NCBI GenBank assembly: GCA_022925895.1 | Contig: JAKSYS010000227.1 | Coordinates: forward strand, 1 to 64,000 | Length of the DNA: 64,000 nucleotides | Direction of reading: 5' to 3' | Origin: Fragilaria crotonensis | Taxonomy: Eukaryota; Bacillariophyta; Fragilariophyceae; Fragilariales; Fragilariaceae | Shown: piece by piece, positions 20,858-32,951 of the stretch | How the letters are laid out: each line of letters begins with the position of its first letter | How positions within the stretch are numbered: the first letter of the stretch is position 1 | Notes under the pieces: model-generated | Database searches by the model: none | What the model was told of the DNA's origin: nothing | What the model saw: the letters and a program-made list of their open reading frames with translations, nothing else | Position numbers and translations under genes: made by a program

Positions 20858-22204
20858 ATCGTCTGAATGGTTCGCGGAGATTTGAATTTGGGTTCGGCAT
20901 CAATCCTGTCTAGTATCGGATATTGGACCATCCTACTGAATTCAGTTGAAACTAACTGAATTCAGTTTCCAACTCAAAAATAGGATATCTTTTGAACCAG
21001 TGCAAGTATGCGAATGTGTCCACGTGAACAAATACAGAAGGAATCTAGTAGAATTCACGATATCAAGATGCGCTTTATTGGACCGGTAGTTGTTGAGATA
21101 CGAAATTTTGAAGTTGCGTTGAAGCACGAAATTTTTCATCGTTAAGAATTAAAAAAAACCGCCTCGCAATGGCGACGGTGCCAACATCTCGTACACGACG
21201 TTTCTACAACCCCAGACACTTGCAGCTGCAAAGCACGTAAATGAAGGCAATATAGATGTGCTCCATGAGCTTTTGCGGTGTGACAGAAGCAGAAAACGGC
21301 TTTGACGACTAGGCAGTCGTGTATAATTAGGCGTCATGATGATTTTAACGATGGGCACCTCCTCCATACCATCACACTCATGTGGCGGAAGAAGGAGCGC
21401 TTGAACACGTCGTCAAGATAATCGACAAGACTATCTTGAAGGTGGGGGAGCTGTGGCTGTGGAGGAACAAGCAAACGAAGCTCTTGAAATCCCGACAGTT
21501 TTGAACGATGGAGATGCATCAAAATTCTGAGCTCTGGGTTTCTGTTTTTGACGATGATAATGACCCATCCCCAGAGAATGTTGCATCTCTTACAAGAAGA
21601 AATCCCAATGAATGCATAAACCAGTTGTGGAATTCTGTTCCATACTGTGATCGTGGTTTTTGTGGTGGTAATGATGTCCAACCGACACTGATTAGAGCTG
21701 ATGGCAAGCGACGCATCACCCAAATCGAATTCAGACCGTTTCTCGCAACAGCACTTGTTTACATTTCATTTGAGGCACAAGAGAGAAAATGTAGGCCTGA
21801 AAACTTCATCAGTTGATCGCTCTGTGGTGAGGAAATGGCACTAAAGTCTGCGGTGCACGCGACTTTGAAGATTGGACACATCATACCCACAACTCATCTG
21901 TACGACATTGAATTGCAAAAAGACATCAAAACGTATTGCAGCTGCAAGGCAGGGTATTGGAAGTGCCCGGTATTTATCAGAAGACGCATTACATCGAGAG
22001 ATAACGACATTGTAGTTGAGGACTGAATTCAGCGAAATAGAAAATGTCGATTTTTGCTCGAGTTACAACAGTCAATAACTCAGCACCCACACAAGTAACA
22101 TCCATTTTTCTTGTTACCTGATTTAAAAGCATGTAACAATGCACAAAATGAGCCCTCGATCACCTCCAGAGTGTGTTTAGTAGTTGCGATAGCGACCTTC
22201 TTGC

Positions 22205-22224
22205 AACTACTGAATTCAGTAGTT
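22205..22224. repeat. Perfect 20-bp palindrome
   Basis: AACTACTGAATTCAGTAGTT is its own reverse complement. Related shorter palindromes lie about 1.25 kb to the left, at 20935 and 20954. Confidence 0.9.
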
Positions 22225-22269
22225 AGGGTGATTTTTAAGCCGGTATCATAAGGCATAGGATCACCCTAA
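22223..22269. repeat. Hairpin with 10-bp arms
   Basis: TTAGGGTGAT at 22223-22232 and ATCACCCTAA at 22260-22269 are exact reverse complements separated by 27 nt. It lies 150 bp before the CbbY-like start and overlaps the edge of the 20-bp palindrome. Confidence 0.8.
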
Positions 22270-22418
22270 TCTTACCATTTTTATTTGTGACGTCAGTACG
22301 AAAACGTGCCACTTTTTGCGCAATAAATACACACCATTGTAACGTATAAATTACAGTAGATCATTCGATCGGATCGATCAGCCGATTAACCGATCAGATT
22401 GATACACAGAAAGCGATC

Positions 22419-23450
22419 ATGAGGACTTCCTTTGCGTCTGTTGTAGCTTTCTTGGCCGCGTGTAGTGTCGTCCACAGTTTCACGTCGCCTTTGGCGATCC
22501 GCCAACCCTTGCTGGTAGGGCGCACCTCCTTCGGCAACGCACTCCACGCGGGCGGCAGCGATTACGAGTTTGCCCTCCTCTTTGATTGCGACGGCGTCAT
22601 TATTGAAACGGAGGAGCTGCATCGTTTGGCTTACAATGCTGCGTTTCAGGCAGCCGGGCTAACGATTGGTGGTGAACCTGTGGATTGGTCCGTAGAGTAC
22701 TATGACATTTTGCAAAACACAGTCGGTGGGGGGAAGCCAAAGATGTTTTATCACTTTCGCACCACGTGCCAGGGTGAGTTCCCCATGTCGGGTGACAAGC
22801 CAGCCCCGGCAACTCCTGAAGAACAGCAAGCCCTTATTGATGCACTTCAGGCACACAAGACTGAGATCTATAGAACATTCATTGAGGAGAAGGCTGCTCC
22901 TCGTCCGGGTGTCCTTGAACTCATGGACGAAGCCCTGGCTGATCCAAGAATCGCTGTTGGTGTGTGCTCGGCGTCCACCAAGGAAGCTGTGACAAAGGTG
23001 TTGGACGTCACTTTAGGGGCGGAACGCAGATCCAAACTCAATGTTTGCATCTTGGGCGACGACGTTGAGCGCAAGAAGCCGGACCCTCAAATCTACAATA
23101 CTGCAGCTGAGAGAATTGGCATTGACAAGTCCCGATGTGTTGTGGTGGAAGATAGTATGGTCGGCTTGCGTGCTGCCAAATCTGCTGTAAGTACAAGACG
23201 AGTTGTGCTTCTTGAAGACACTCGACAGACTGATGCCGTGATCAAGTTCTAACAGTTCTCGACACAATAACAGGGAATGAAGTGCATCATTACGTACACA
23301 ACCAGTACTTCTGATGGCGATTTCTATGGAGAAGGGGCTGAAGCCAAGGTACCAGAGCTCGGTGCGCGCAAAGTCACTCTTGAGTCCATCTTTGGTCCAC
23401 TCAGAGAAAAGGGACTTCATGCCGACATTTTGTCCGGGATCAAGGATTAA
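22419..23450 (+). CDS. Plastid-type CbbY-like HAD phosphatase, two exons
   Basis: Exon 1 is 22419-23186, intron 23187-23273 (87 nt, GTAAGT donor, phase 0), exon 2 23274-23450; 314 residues. The N-terminus is a signal peptide (FASVVAFLAACSVVHS) cut before FTSP, the diatom plastid-import motif. The HAD motifs are in order: nucleophile FDCDGVI, VGVCSASTK, the lysine in ERKKPDPQIY, and the acidic VVEDSMVGLRAAKSA, which is interrupted by the intron and continues GMKCIITYT in exon 2. Plastid CbbY relatives dephosphorylate xylulose-1,5-bisphosphate, an inhibitor of Rubisco; that role is an inference from family. Length and domain order are normal. Confidence 0.92.
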
Positions 23451-23657
23451 TGGACTCAATAGGAAATACCTGTCAAAGCGGATGTCCTTAGACAGACAGG
23501 GAGTTTCAACAGCACTTCACTACAGCTTTAAGCGCGTGAAAAGACCCGTCAAAGCCGATGTGTTTCGTTGGGCAGCTAGTTTCAACAGTATTTCACTTCA
23601 GCCTTTAGCGCTTAAGTCACTGCGAATAATTTACGTTTGCGATTCCATTTGATTCGA

Positions 23658-24987
23658 TCAGTGCGATCCCTCTAGAGTCATTGTGTACTGTGTAATTGCA
23701 AAAATGGATACAATCCCCGAAGCAAGAGCGATGAACTTCTTCCATTTGTTTTCTGAATCTTCGAACTCTTCTGGAATAACCTCAGTAGCACCAACATAAA
23801 TGAATGTCCCGGCCACAATCGCCAGCATGGCTGCATCCACAATGGGAGCGGCGAATTCATTAACAGCGATGCCCAGGATCACACCGATGGGGCCCATCGC
23901 GCTGAAGATTGAAAGGTATCTGATAATCTCAGCCTCCGGCAGTCCTGATTTGATAAATGCGACCAGCAACGCGATTGATTCAGCAGGCTGATAAATGACA
24001 ACGTGAATAACGTTAGATGGTGGATGGGAGCATACAACAGGACCAAGTGTATTGAGTAGCTTGGCGTACCTGATGCAAGGCAATCGAAAATGACAAGAGC
24101 AACGAATCACCAAAGGTGTCAGCCAGCCCCAACGCCATCATTTCCAAGATACTGTGAACAGCTAGAGCTCCCAACAAAATAACAGCACCGCGTCCATTGC
24201 TGAGTGCACTCGGCGCGTGACCATTTGTCTCTCCCCCTTTGGAATGGTCGTGAAGGATGTGGTCGGTATCGAAAGCGACCTTTTCGACGAAGAAGATAAG
24301 CATATAGCCACCCAGTGCTAGCATGTAAGGTGTCGCCTCGTTCATTCCTTCGAACGCATGAGTGCATTCGGGTAACAAATGCCCAAACGCGAGACTGAGG
24401 AAAACACCACCAGAAAAGGAATTGGCCAAGCTGAGTGCCACCTTATTTTCCGACATTTTCTTGCTCTTGAGAGGAATGAGCCAACACGCGACATTCATTA
24501 AAGTAAGAAAGAACTGAAAGATACATTTCCAAGTGTGGAGTGGAATGCCGTAGGGAGTGGTCGCCGCAGGAATAGCGTCCATTGCAGCTTCACCGGCCTT
24601 GGCAGCTGCTTCAATTATTGGACCAGAAGAATGGCCACCACGGACGACAAGTGTATCTGTCACGAAAGGGTCTTCTTTCCGGCATCGATTCGTACAAAGT
24701 CGGCAATAATCGCCGGCCTTCATTGCCCTGGCTCGAGGATATAACCGTATTGGAGGAGGCGCAGGCGATGGTCGCGTTCCTTGAGGGCATGTTCCGGAAC
24801 CTGCAGCGCACTCTTGCGCTTGTCGTGCAGCCTTGGTAAAGGATGCTTCTTGGGTTGACTCGTGCCTCGCCGACCAAGCGTTGTATTGGTTCCAGAAGGT
24901 CACTGAGTTCGCCAACGCGATTGATTCCGCGAAGACGAGGAGGCATAATGTAGAAATGCCGGTGCGGCGCCTCTGTTGAACTTTCAT
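23658..24987 (-). CDS. ZIP family metal transporter, two exons
   Basis: Exon 1 is 24070-24987, intron 23988-24069 (82 nt, phase 0), exon 2 23658-23987; 415 residues. An N-terminal signal-like stretch (TLCLLVFAESIALA) precedes a Cys-containing lumenal region (CAAGSGTC, YCRLCTNRC). The membrane part shows VALSLANSFSGGVFLSLAFGH with HLLPE, then a His-bearing loop (DTDHILHDHSKGG), the TM4 metal site HSILEMMALGL and the TM5 site HQ-PAESIALL, where the intron falls right inside the motif. The last three helices include GPIGVILGIAV and AGTFIYVGATEVIPEE. ZIP proteins import Zn, Fe or Mn into the cytosol; the metal is not predictable here. Stops of this gene and the CbbY-like gene are 207 bp apart, convergent. 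Confidence 0.92.
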
Positions 24988-25710
24988 ATCTCTTTAATAG
25001 CTTACGTCTTGCTTGATTGGGCGAATGCGCTATTCGTACTGAAATGTGAATTGAGAACTGATACAAATGGTGATGAACAACGCTAACGATCGACCTACTA
25101 TAGGAGGGCGGAAGGGTGCTTGTGCAAAAGGTAGACGTGTTGCTTCTTCGAGCGCACGACACTTCTTCCCTGCCTGCCTGTCCACATTCCAAATCCGAGA
25201 CTACGGGTCGTACTTACTGTATCATACAGTTCCTGGTACTGTAAGACCCTCCGGTACGAGTACTGTCATAGGAGTAATGAAACACCGTTACCTGGTACTC
25301 GGAGTACCAGGTACTGCTGGTACTCACGAGTCACGAGTCACGAGACTCCAAGATACCGTGATACCGTAATACAAGCGAGTACGACACTACGTATTGGAGT
25401 ACGATACGTACTGTACTCGCAAGACGCTCTTTATTTCTACAGTGCTTGTAGTACCAAGGAAACAGGGTGACAATCCGAAGATATCGTTATCCTTATCATT
25501 GTTATGTATTTCACGACAGTAACGAATCAACTGTTCGTGATGTATTCAGTATTTTAATCATTCACGTGTATGCGAGTCTATCTATGTATGTATGAGAACA
25601 CAAATGTAACGGGAACAAACAGTTCTCCTCTAGGACAATGAGATACTGACAATTTCTCAACCGTTCCAAGATTAGCCTCGTTAACGCTCTCCAGCGAGTG
25701 TCCCACCAAC
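24988..25710. other. Intergenic region with TCACGAG triplet repeat and GTAC clusters
   Basis: No gene. GTACC and GTACT palindromic clusters at 25200-25420; three tandem copies of TCACGAG at 25324-25344. Divergent promoters of ZIP and the giant protein should lie here. Confidence 0.55.
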
Positions 25711-28700
25711 ATGGAAGAATGCAGTCCATCAAATAAAGCAATAGGTTCATTCCAAACATCGGCATACACGAATATGAAGCGACCACGGGAGTCTCCCGCA
25801 TCCCGATGGAGGAATGCAGTGTTGGATGTTCTAGACTCGAAACTTTCCTTAGGAGAACAGCAGCAAGATTTGGGCGAAGAGCGGGATCCTCTAGGGGAGC
25901 ACGTCGCGAAGATCCTCAATCAAAGCCAATGCTTTCGTCGGGCGCAGCATGACCAAATCGAAATGGAGCAACGCGACGAAGCGCCGCCACGCCCGCTGTT
26001 GACGTACAGAAATTTGCGACGGCTTAGTCAACACCTCAGGACGTTTCGGTCGCCTCAGCAAGTAGCCGTACACCTTGCGCAGAGAATGGGCGGTGGAGTT
26101 GGATTTTTAATTAAGGATCGACAATCAGCATGGCAGGGGCTTTGGACGCTTTTTTGGATTGCTGTGTTCACGTCGCTTTTGTTGGGCTTGGCGTACCAAG
26201 CAGTCATACTTTGGTGCATTAAGGCTGTTGTAATCACAGGTACCCTTGTATCGTTCATCCTTGTTGATTTCAATGAGATCAAAGCGATGTGCCCAAGGTC
26301 CCTTATTTACGCTGTGGAACGCTGCTTAGCACTGTTACGATGGGTTGACAGCGTTGTGTTAATGGGAAGGCAATATGCTTGGCGCGACTGGAATACAAAA
26401 GGCCATGTGACGAGTGAGGAAGCGCCTAGCCGGCGTCTGTCACTTTTGAAATGTCCACCACCGAACAAAACTCACGATGAGTGGAGCCTAAGAACCAAAA
26501 AGCATGCCTCTGCCATCAGCTTTTCGCACTCGATGCTCAAGCAGAACGAAGAACGATTGGCCAAAAAGAGAAGGTTTCACCAACGCGCAGCGTCGACCAT
26601 TGGCAGAAGTGATGCTGTAGTAGCTTCTCCCGAGGAATCACCGTCCAAAATCGCTCGCTCACACCGATCACGGCGCATGTCTTTGGGAGATGACGTAGTC
26701 CTTTGGAAGAACATTGACCAAGCTCTGGTGACCGATGCGTCGGAAGAAGGTCACTGCGATGTCTCTAGCTCTCTGCAACGACCTCGTCACGAACGTGTTA
26801 CCTCTGACGATTCGTCGACGATTCGAAAGTCATTCTCTGATTCCGATATGTTTTCTGCGAACGACTCCGATGACGAGAGTTCGTCCATCGGCAAGGGAAG
26901 TCTGACGCGTTCGAAGTCGCACAAACGTGACGATACACTCTCGTCGTTGGGGTCGGAAATGGAGATGATATGGGATGGGTTGAAGTTGGTGCCCGGATCG
27001 GGATGCGAATCCTCAGCTCGGAGCATGTGCAGAGAGCTGTGGCATCGCAAGATACAGCTGAGCGTTTCTCGGACATCAGCAAAAAGGTAGGGAAGAAGTT
27101 TGGCACGCCAACTCACGAATCGCTGGAATCACGTCGAAGGAGCTACCAAGCGACTTCTTCAGTTCTGGGGCGTGATGATGTGAACAGTGAAGTCAGTATC
27201 ATTTTCTCAGATTCACGAACATTGATCATGCCAATCAGGCCGGTTCACTCGATGTGGACTTCAGCATCCGCTGTCGTTCCGATTTCCCGCGAATCAGCGT
27301 CGAGCGTGTCGGACACGGAGGATCAATCAGAGCCAAAATTACCGCACGTTCCGAGAGTCCGACGGATGACATCATGCACCGATAGTGAAGCACTACCTCC
27401 GCGATCGCCAAAGAACAGCAATCGAAAGTCTTCAATGAGGCGTCGCTCGAGTTCAAGTGTGGTTGCGTTCAATTCCAGTATGTTTTCAACGTCGGTACTG
27501 AAAGACAGGGTTTTGAATGCCGTGACTTCGGCAATTGATTCTGAAGATGAGCGCGTTATGCCTGCAGCTGAAGGTCAGGATACTAGTATGGAAGTCGTCT
27601 TGACGAACGATGATGGTAACAAGGGCGAACACATCTGTCCCACGATCGAAAAAAGCTCTTCGCTATCGCCAGGATCACGAGTTCCCAAGGTGCATCCTAA
27701 GCGCAAGCTTCTCCGAACCGGAGTGAAATTGGTTGTTCCAATGTTCACTATGCAACCAGGCGTTCGTCGAACTGCTATCAATGCATCTGGTCGCTATTTT
27801 CAGATGGCAACCGTTGTGTCCAGTAAACGAATATACGTTCAGACCAATGCGTATTCGGTCAAAAGTGAGAGACGACATACGAACTGTTTGTCGCTTACAG
27901 TCAATCTGGACAAGTCCTTCCTGCGCGATGGTGCCTTCGCGCAGATGACGCTCAGAATCTTGGATGCCTGGAGTGACCGCTACATGCCACGCCACTCCAA
28001 GTTTCCGATTGGTGCCTGCGTTGCAACAACCTACGGCCTTGGAATTCTTGTTGGGTGGAGAGTCGAAGACGACTGCCACATAGTTCGGGCGCTGTGGCGA
28101 CGAAGTGGTCCTGGTAGTGCGAATGCGTACCTTAATCGGGATGCGCTGCACAGCGTTGTTGAAGCAACCGTTGGATTCCCTGTGGACACCACGGTTGGGA
28201 AGGGAATTGTTCGCTCTTATGTTTCCGCTGGAAGCGAGTTCAGGAATGGTAGATATTTTGTTCAGATAGACGAGTCTGGGCGGCACAAAGGCCAGGTACT
28301 AGAGTTCAATCGAAGTGATATTTTAGCGTGTCATGGCCCCGAATTTGTTCCAATTATCGAATTGATCAGAGAAGCGGCAGAGTATCAAATTCAGGTCGAC
28401 ACATATGAATACGCAATGCGACATCAAGTCCATGGTAGGCAGACTTTAGACGAAACAAAGTGGCTTCGTTTCTCGAAGGGATTCGAGATAATTTGGTCGT
28501 CGCTGTTGAAAGCTGTTGAGGACGATGAGGGCTTTGACGCTGGCGTGAACCAATTTTTTTCGTCTGTGATAAGCTTTCTCGATCAACTTGAGAAGCCGGA
28601 ACCCCTTCGAAATGGTATCGATTCTAGCGCTGAATCATATGTGCCGGTGGGGGCTTCCGTTGAGGAGGCTAGTGATGACAAAAGAGCCGACGGTTCGATC

Positions 28701-31117
28701 GAAAACAAGATCCTTTCGCTTGGATGGTGAACGATGTCTTTGGCGGGATCTTCGGTCACAAGGGACCGCCTGGTGTGGACGAAGGAATAGAAAGCGATGC
28801 GGCTGTAGCAAAGAATCTATGGAATCAACAGCAGTACGACAATGCGTACGGTGTTATCCGTGCTCTGATGAGAACAGTTACCATCGCAAGCGCTGATTGC
28901 AAGAACATGCCTGAGCTCAAACTTGGCTTGGCCATTGCCTATGAAATACTGCTCTTCGTGCGAACGGTTATCAAGATTCAACAGACAAACGTCTCCGCCG
29001 CGTCTCTTGCAGTCTGGGAACGAGCCATCGATGAAATCATCACAACGTTTGGCCCAGTGAAGGTTCGCCTCGAACGAATCGGGTGTGGAATCGCAGAGAG
29101 GATCAAGAAGCATGGAAATAAGGCCAAAATTCGTCTCATTCGTCTCTTTGACATACTGGTTTCTGACGAAGCGCTTTTATTAGGCCTCGAGCGGGGTGAA
29201 TGGAAAATCTGTCTCAAGCAAGTCGAGCAGGCATTGGTACTTGCAGGGATACTTAAACAAGAAAGTCGAGACAATTACCACAAAACCATTAAATTCATGT
29301 TCAATCACTTCGCGCCCGTTGCAAAGACCGGGAGCGCTGCAGCTAGAAATAACGAAAAGATGGCTTACTTCGCGAAAGTCTTGAAATGGTTCGCCACGCC
29401 GAAGCGCTCACTTCTCAAGCTTATTCGCCACGACGTGTCCCTCGAGATTCTACAAAGAATTTTTGACCGAGTTTTCCGGAACGACCCGGCTGCCTCCCTC
29501 ATGATTTCAATTCATGCGTCAAACATGACTACGATTCGTCATTTGAGAATGTTAAAAGATTTCACTATCTCAGGAAAGCTCTGGATTCCAATGCTTGACG
29601 CTGCCGACCAAGAGTTTACATGGATTGTATCAAAATTGAATGATAAATCCAAGAGCATAATGCTCCCACTTTCTGAGCTGTTTTCTCTGGGCGTGGCTCA
29701 ATTTCACAAAATTGCCGGCGGGGACCTCACAGCTGATTGGATGGACTTCTTGGTGGAAGACAAGGCGATTCAACTAATCCATCAGATTGATGTGGAGCTG
29801 ATTCTGCAAGTGGAATCCTTCTCCAAGGATGTTAAAGAAGTTATGATGTCCCTTCCCTTCTTCCCCAGCATAGACGAAGACATTCTAAACCTGGTGGATG
29901 AATTAGACATCGATAAGTTCGTGAAGGAAGCGTCTGCTGCGATGACCGATGCGCATCGCCTTTCTAAGTTCATTCGAGACAAGAGTGCCATTGCAATGCA
30001 ACGCTTCCTTGATTACCTTCCAAAGATGTCTATCCCGGTGGACCAACGAGATTTGGGCGACAATTGGGTCATCACGTGTCGCAGCGAGAGTGGCGGCGAC
30101 CTTAAACTGTCGGACATCTGCATGAAGCGTGAGAACCTGGTTTGTCGTGTCATGGGTAGTGAAACAATTGTGCTCCCTTTGTCCCACCGCGATGACCATC
30201 AGTTTGCTGACGAAGTGGAAATCGTACTGAAGGAGGGCAGCATGCGTTCAGGGCATCGCGACGAAGTAGAAATGTCAGTTATTCATCAGATTCGTGAGCT
30301 GCTGGAAAATGCTCAACGCTATGGTTGTTGGCAACCGGGATTGGGCGGGGTTGGTGTGCAGGCCAGCGATCCCTATGCGGCATCTGTTTTGGAGGGCTTA
30401 CCAATCAGCACCGTCTTAAATACGGGAATAGAGCTGTGGCGCGGTCTCGAAATTGACGACGATGAACTATTGGCGATTGCCATCAAAGATGTATCGTTCC
30501 AAATCCAACTTAATCAGCAACGAGAGGAGGGTATGATTGCGTGCAAACCGGATCCTCCGTACCTGGATGCATCTGGCTTGATCAAAAGCTCCGAGCCTGA
30601 GGAAGTTAATTATCGCCGTCGCTTTAATCCGCGTGCGGATCCGACTCTGCTGTACTTGAAAATGAAGAAGGTCACTGTAAAACTGGACAAGTTTCACTTC
30701 CGAATCGAAAAGGCAAAGAAGACCATCTTTGATCCCATCTTTGAAGGGTGGGGCAAGCTCTGGGTTGAAAACGTGTCACTAACTATTCGTGTGGAGTGTC
30801 GCAAGGAACGAAGTTTGAAAATTGGAACTGAACTCATGGTGCCTGTCCTACAGTGTCGACAACTAGAAGTATCGCTAGAAAACGTGGTCCTGGAAGTAAG
30901 CGACACTGGGGCTGATTGGATCTTAAACCAGGCGGTCAAACGATTCTCCAAGGATCTCACGAAAGTTGTTGAAACCAATCTTCACGACCAAGTACGCAGC
31001 CAAGTTGACACTGCATTGGAAAGTTTGAATTCATACCTTCAAGTTAACCCGGATATTCTGCTGAGCATATTGGGGATTACAATCGACGACTTGGAAGAGG
31101 AAGTTGTGTGGGTCTAG
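25711..31117 (+). CDS. Giant membrane protein of about 1,800 residues, C-terminal lipid-binding-like domain; two apparent frame breaks
   Basis: Three overlapping long frames (25711-27090, 26970-28730, 28724-31117) read as one gene with two single-base losses, near 26990 (AAGTTGG) and 28722 (CTTGGATGG); neither site fits an intron. Part 1 has a hydrophobic double helix at about residues 146-188 (LFWIAVFTSLLLGLAYQAVI then VVITGTLVSFILV) and a long Ser/Arg-rich, probably phosphorylated region. Part 2 has two modules, FPIGACVATTYGLGILVGW and FPVDTTVGKGIVRSYV, which may be SH3-like. Part 3 is helical, and its last 250 residues (VTVKLDKFHFRIEKAKK, WVENVSLTIRVEC, VSLENVVLEVSDTGADWILN, amphipathic end) resemble tubular lipid-binding BPI/HAM1-type domains. 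That match is my judgement only. Function unknown; a membrane-tethered lipid-transfer role is possible. Confidence 0.7.
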
Positions 31118-32951
31118 ATTCCAGATACTTAGTACCATCCCTCCTTGAGATAATCTCAACGTATTTGCCACTCGAAGTCACGTCGCCAGTGCTAACGGTA
31201 GGTATTGCAAGCTTCGAATGGTATCATTAGTACAGTACGAGGTCTAGCCAGAGCGCAATCTAGGAGTGCGCCTATGGAATTGACAGCTGTGAATTGTAAG
31301 CTGAATGGATCGCGTGGCGTCGTCTTGTTCATTTCAGTTTTGTCAAGGAATCCTTTTAATGTGCCATAGCCGCATTGCAACCTGGAGGACAGACGCGGAC
31401 CTCGTTCACCAGCTTCCAGCGAGTAGCACCGGATGTTCGCAACATAGTTCTTTATCATACAACTCAACATTACAACGGTAGTAAAATAGCTGGACTTTAC
31501 CATACTCGGTGGATCAGATGGGATCCTGATATGATACCCTGATGAGAGGCCAAGTACAAGCATAAACTAGATAGGGAGACGGTTTGTTGTCAGGCAGTAG
31601 TGAGACACTTTCTTTACACGTCTCAAACACCGTATTGACGCACTTTGACTTCGATTTTCGTGCGTTTAAAAGTTGTTCTTAACGTTATTTGGTGGTTAGT
31701 TGCTGTAGCTACTTTTGGCGTAGTCACCTTGGTTCAGGAGTTATCTTCGACCGAAGTTCGCGGTAATTTTTTTCGCGACACATAAAATTTCCTGACATCA
31801 ATTGCTCTTTCATACTCACATGTCAATGCAAAGGAAGCAATGCTTGCAACCAATTTGCAATGCATCACTGAAAAACATGAAGGGCTTCAAAGAGGTGCAT
31901 CAATAAAGATGCAGTGATAATGGTTTGTCATTCATTGCAAAAAGGGTGCTCAAAGCCTACCATTTTTGTTGTGATGTTGGTTTGAGGTTGATGCTGTGAT
32001 GGCGACGAAAATATTTTTCTTCTACGAACGTTTGTACTGCTAAATTTTTCTCTCTCCAAACATTTTGTTCTGCTAAATTTTTCGCCGTCAGACGACAAAC
32101 TCCATCGTGATGGCTCTCACCAATGAATGAGCTCAAACGATGATGAACTCCATCTCCCACACCCATTTGAATGTTCAGGCCTATTAAAATTATAGTTCTT
32201 ATCATGTTTCAAGTGTTTGGGACTCAAAAATACGACCTTGCTGTATCAATTTGCAACAAAGTACGATAGCTTGCTTTGTTGTCAAGTTTTCTCCACTCTC
32301 AAGTCGTGTAGAATGTACTGTAAATTATACGAGTGTCTCGTTATCTAGTTTACTTCCTCCGGGTTCCGAAAAAGTCGATTAAACATAACTTCATCAATAA
32401 CACTCCTTTTCCAAATGTTTTTGATTGAGCATGTGGACGGGAGGATTCTGCATCGTTTGGTACATTTTGAAGCCAAAAGGACGATTTTTCGGTGGTGTTT
32501 ATTTTTTGTCGTCTCACTATCTAGTTTATGCTTGTACTCCGAGTCGACAAGTATGACAAACACTGTACGACTTTACACGTAATACTGAATACCACATCCA
32601 ATACAGAACTACTCCGTCCGGACGGTATACATGTATATGCATACACACAACACACAACTTCGAGTATAGACCTGTGTACCTGTGTATGCATTATTATGCA
32701 TACTCCGGAGTCGAGAGTACGTGTACTCTAGTACTGTGCTTTAGTACTGCGTACTCGACAAGTATGCCTGGCGTATGCATAAATGTGTATCGGTCCTTCC
32801 TGCGATCATCGACAACCACGAAACTAGAATCCATATCGCCTCTCTTTTTTTGTTTCATCAAACTTGCGTCTCGGGTTACAGATTCGTGCTTCGTACCTAC
32901 CCTGACACACACCCACTTGTCACCCACTTCCAGACAGTCCACAGTTCTGCC
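31118..32951. other. 1.8-kb AT-rich intergenic region
   Basis: No gene I can support. Near-copies of TGCTAAATTTTTC lie at 32038-32050 and 32071-32083. An 18-bp direct repeat (GTCTCGTTATCTAGTTTA at 32335 and GTCTCACTATCTAGTTTA at 32511) brackets a short minus-strand frame (32345-32563) without recognisable motifs. GTAC and ATGCATAC patches lie at 32520-32780, in the presumed RMT2 promoter. Confidence 0.5.

Larger units (their letters stand above)
20933..22270. other. Palindrome-bounded segment without a clear gene; possible non-autonomous DNA element
   Basis: The core CTGAATTCAG occurs four times: twice at the left end (palindromes ACTGAATTCAGT 20935-20946 and AACTGAATTCAGTT 20954-20967), once near 22023, and once in a perfect 20-bp palindrome AACTACTGAATTCAGTAGTT at 22205-22224. 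Just outside it TTAGGGTGAT (22223-22232) and ATCACCCTAA (22260-22269) form a hairpin with 10-bp arms. The interior has only short open frames (21508-21816, 21835-22026 on plus; 21334-21723 on minus) with no motif I recognise. A decayed or non-autonomous transposon fits, but no transposase or target-site duplication is visible. Confidence 0.45.
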
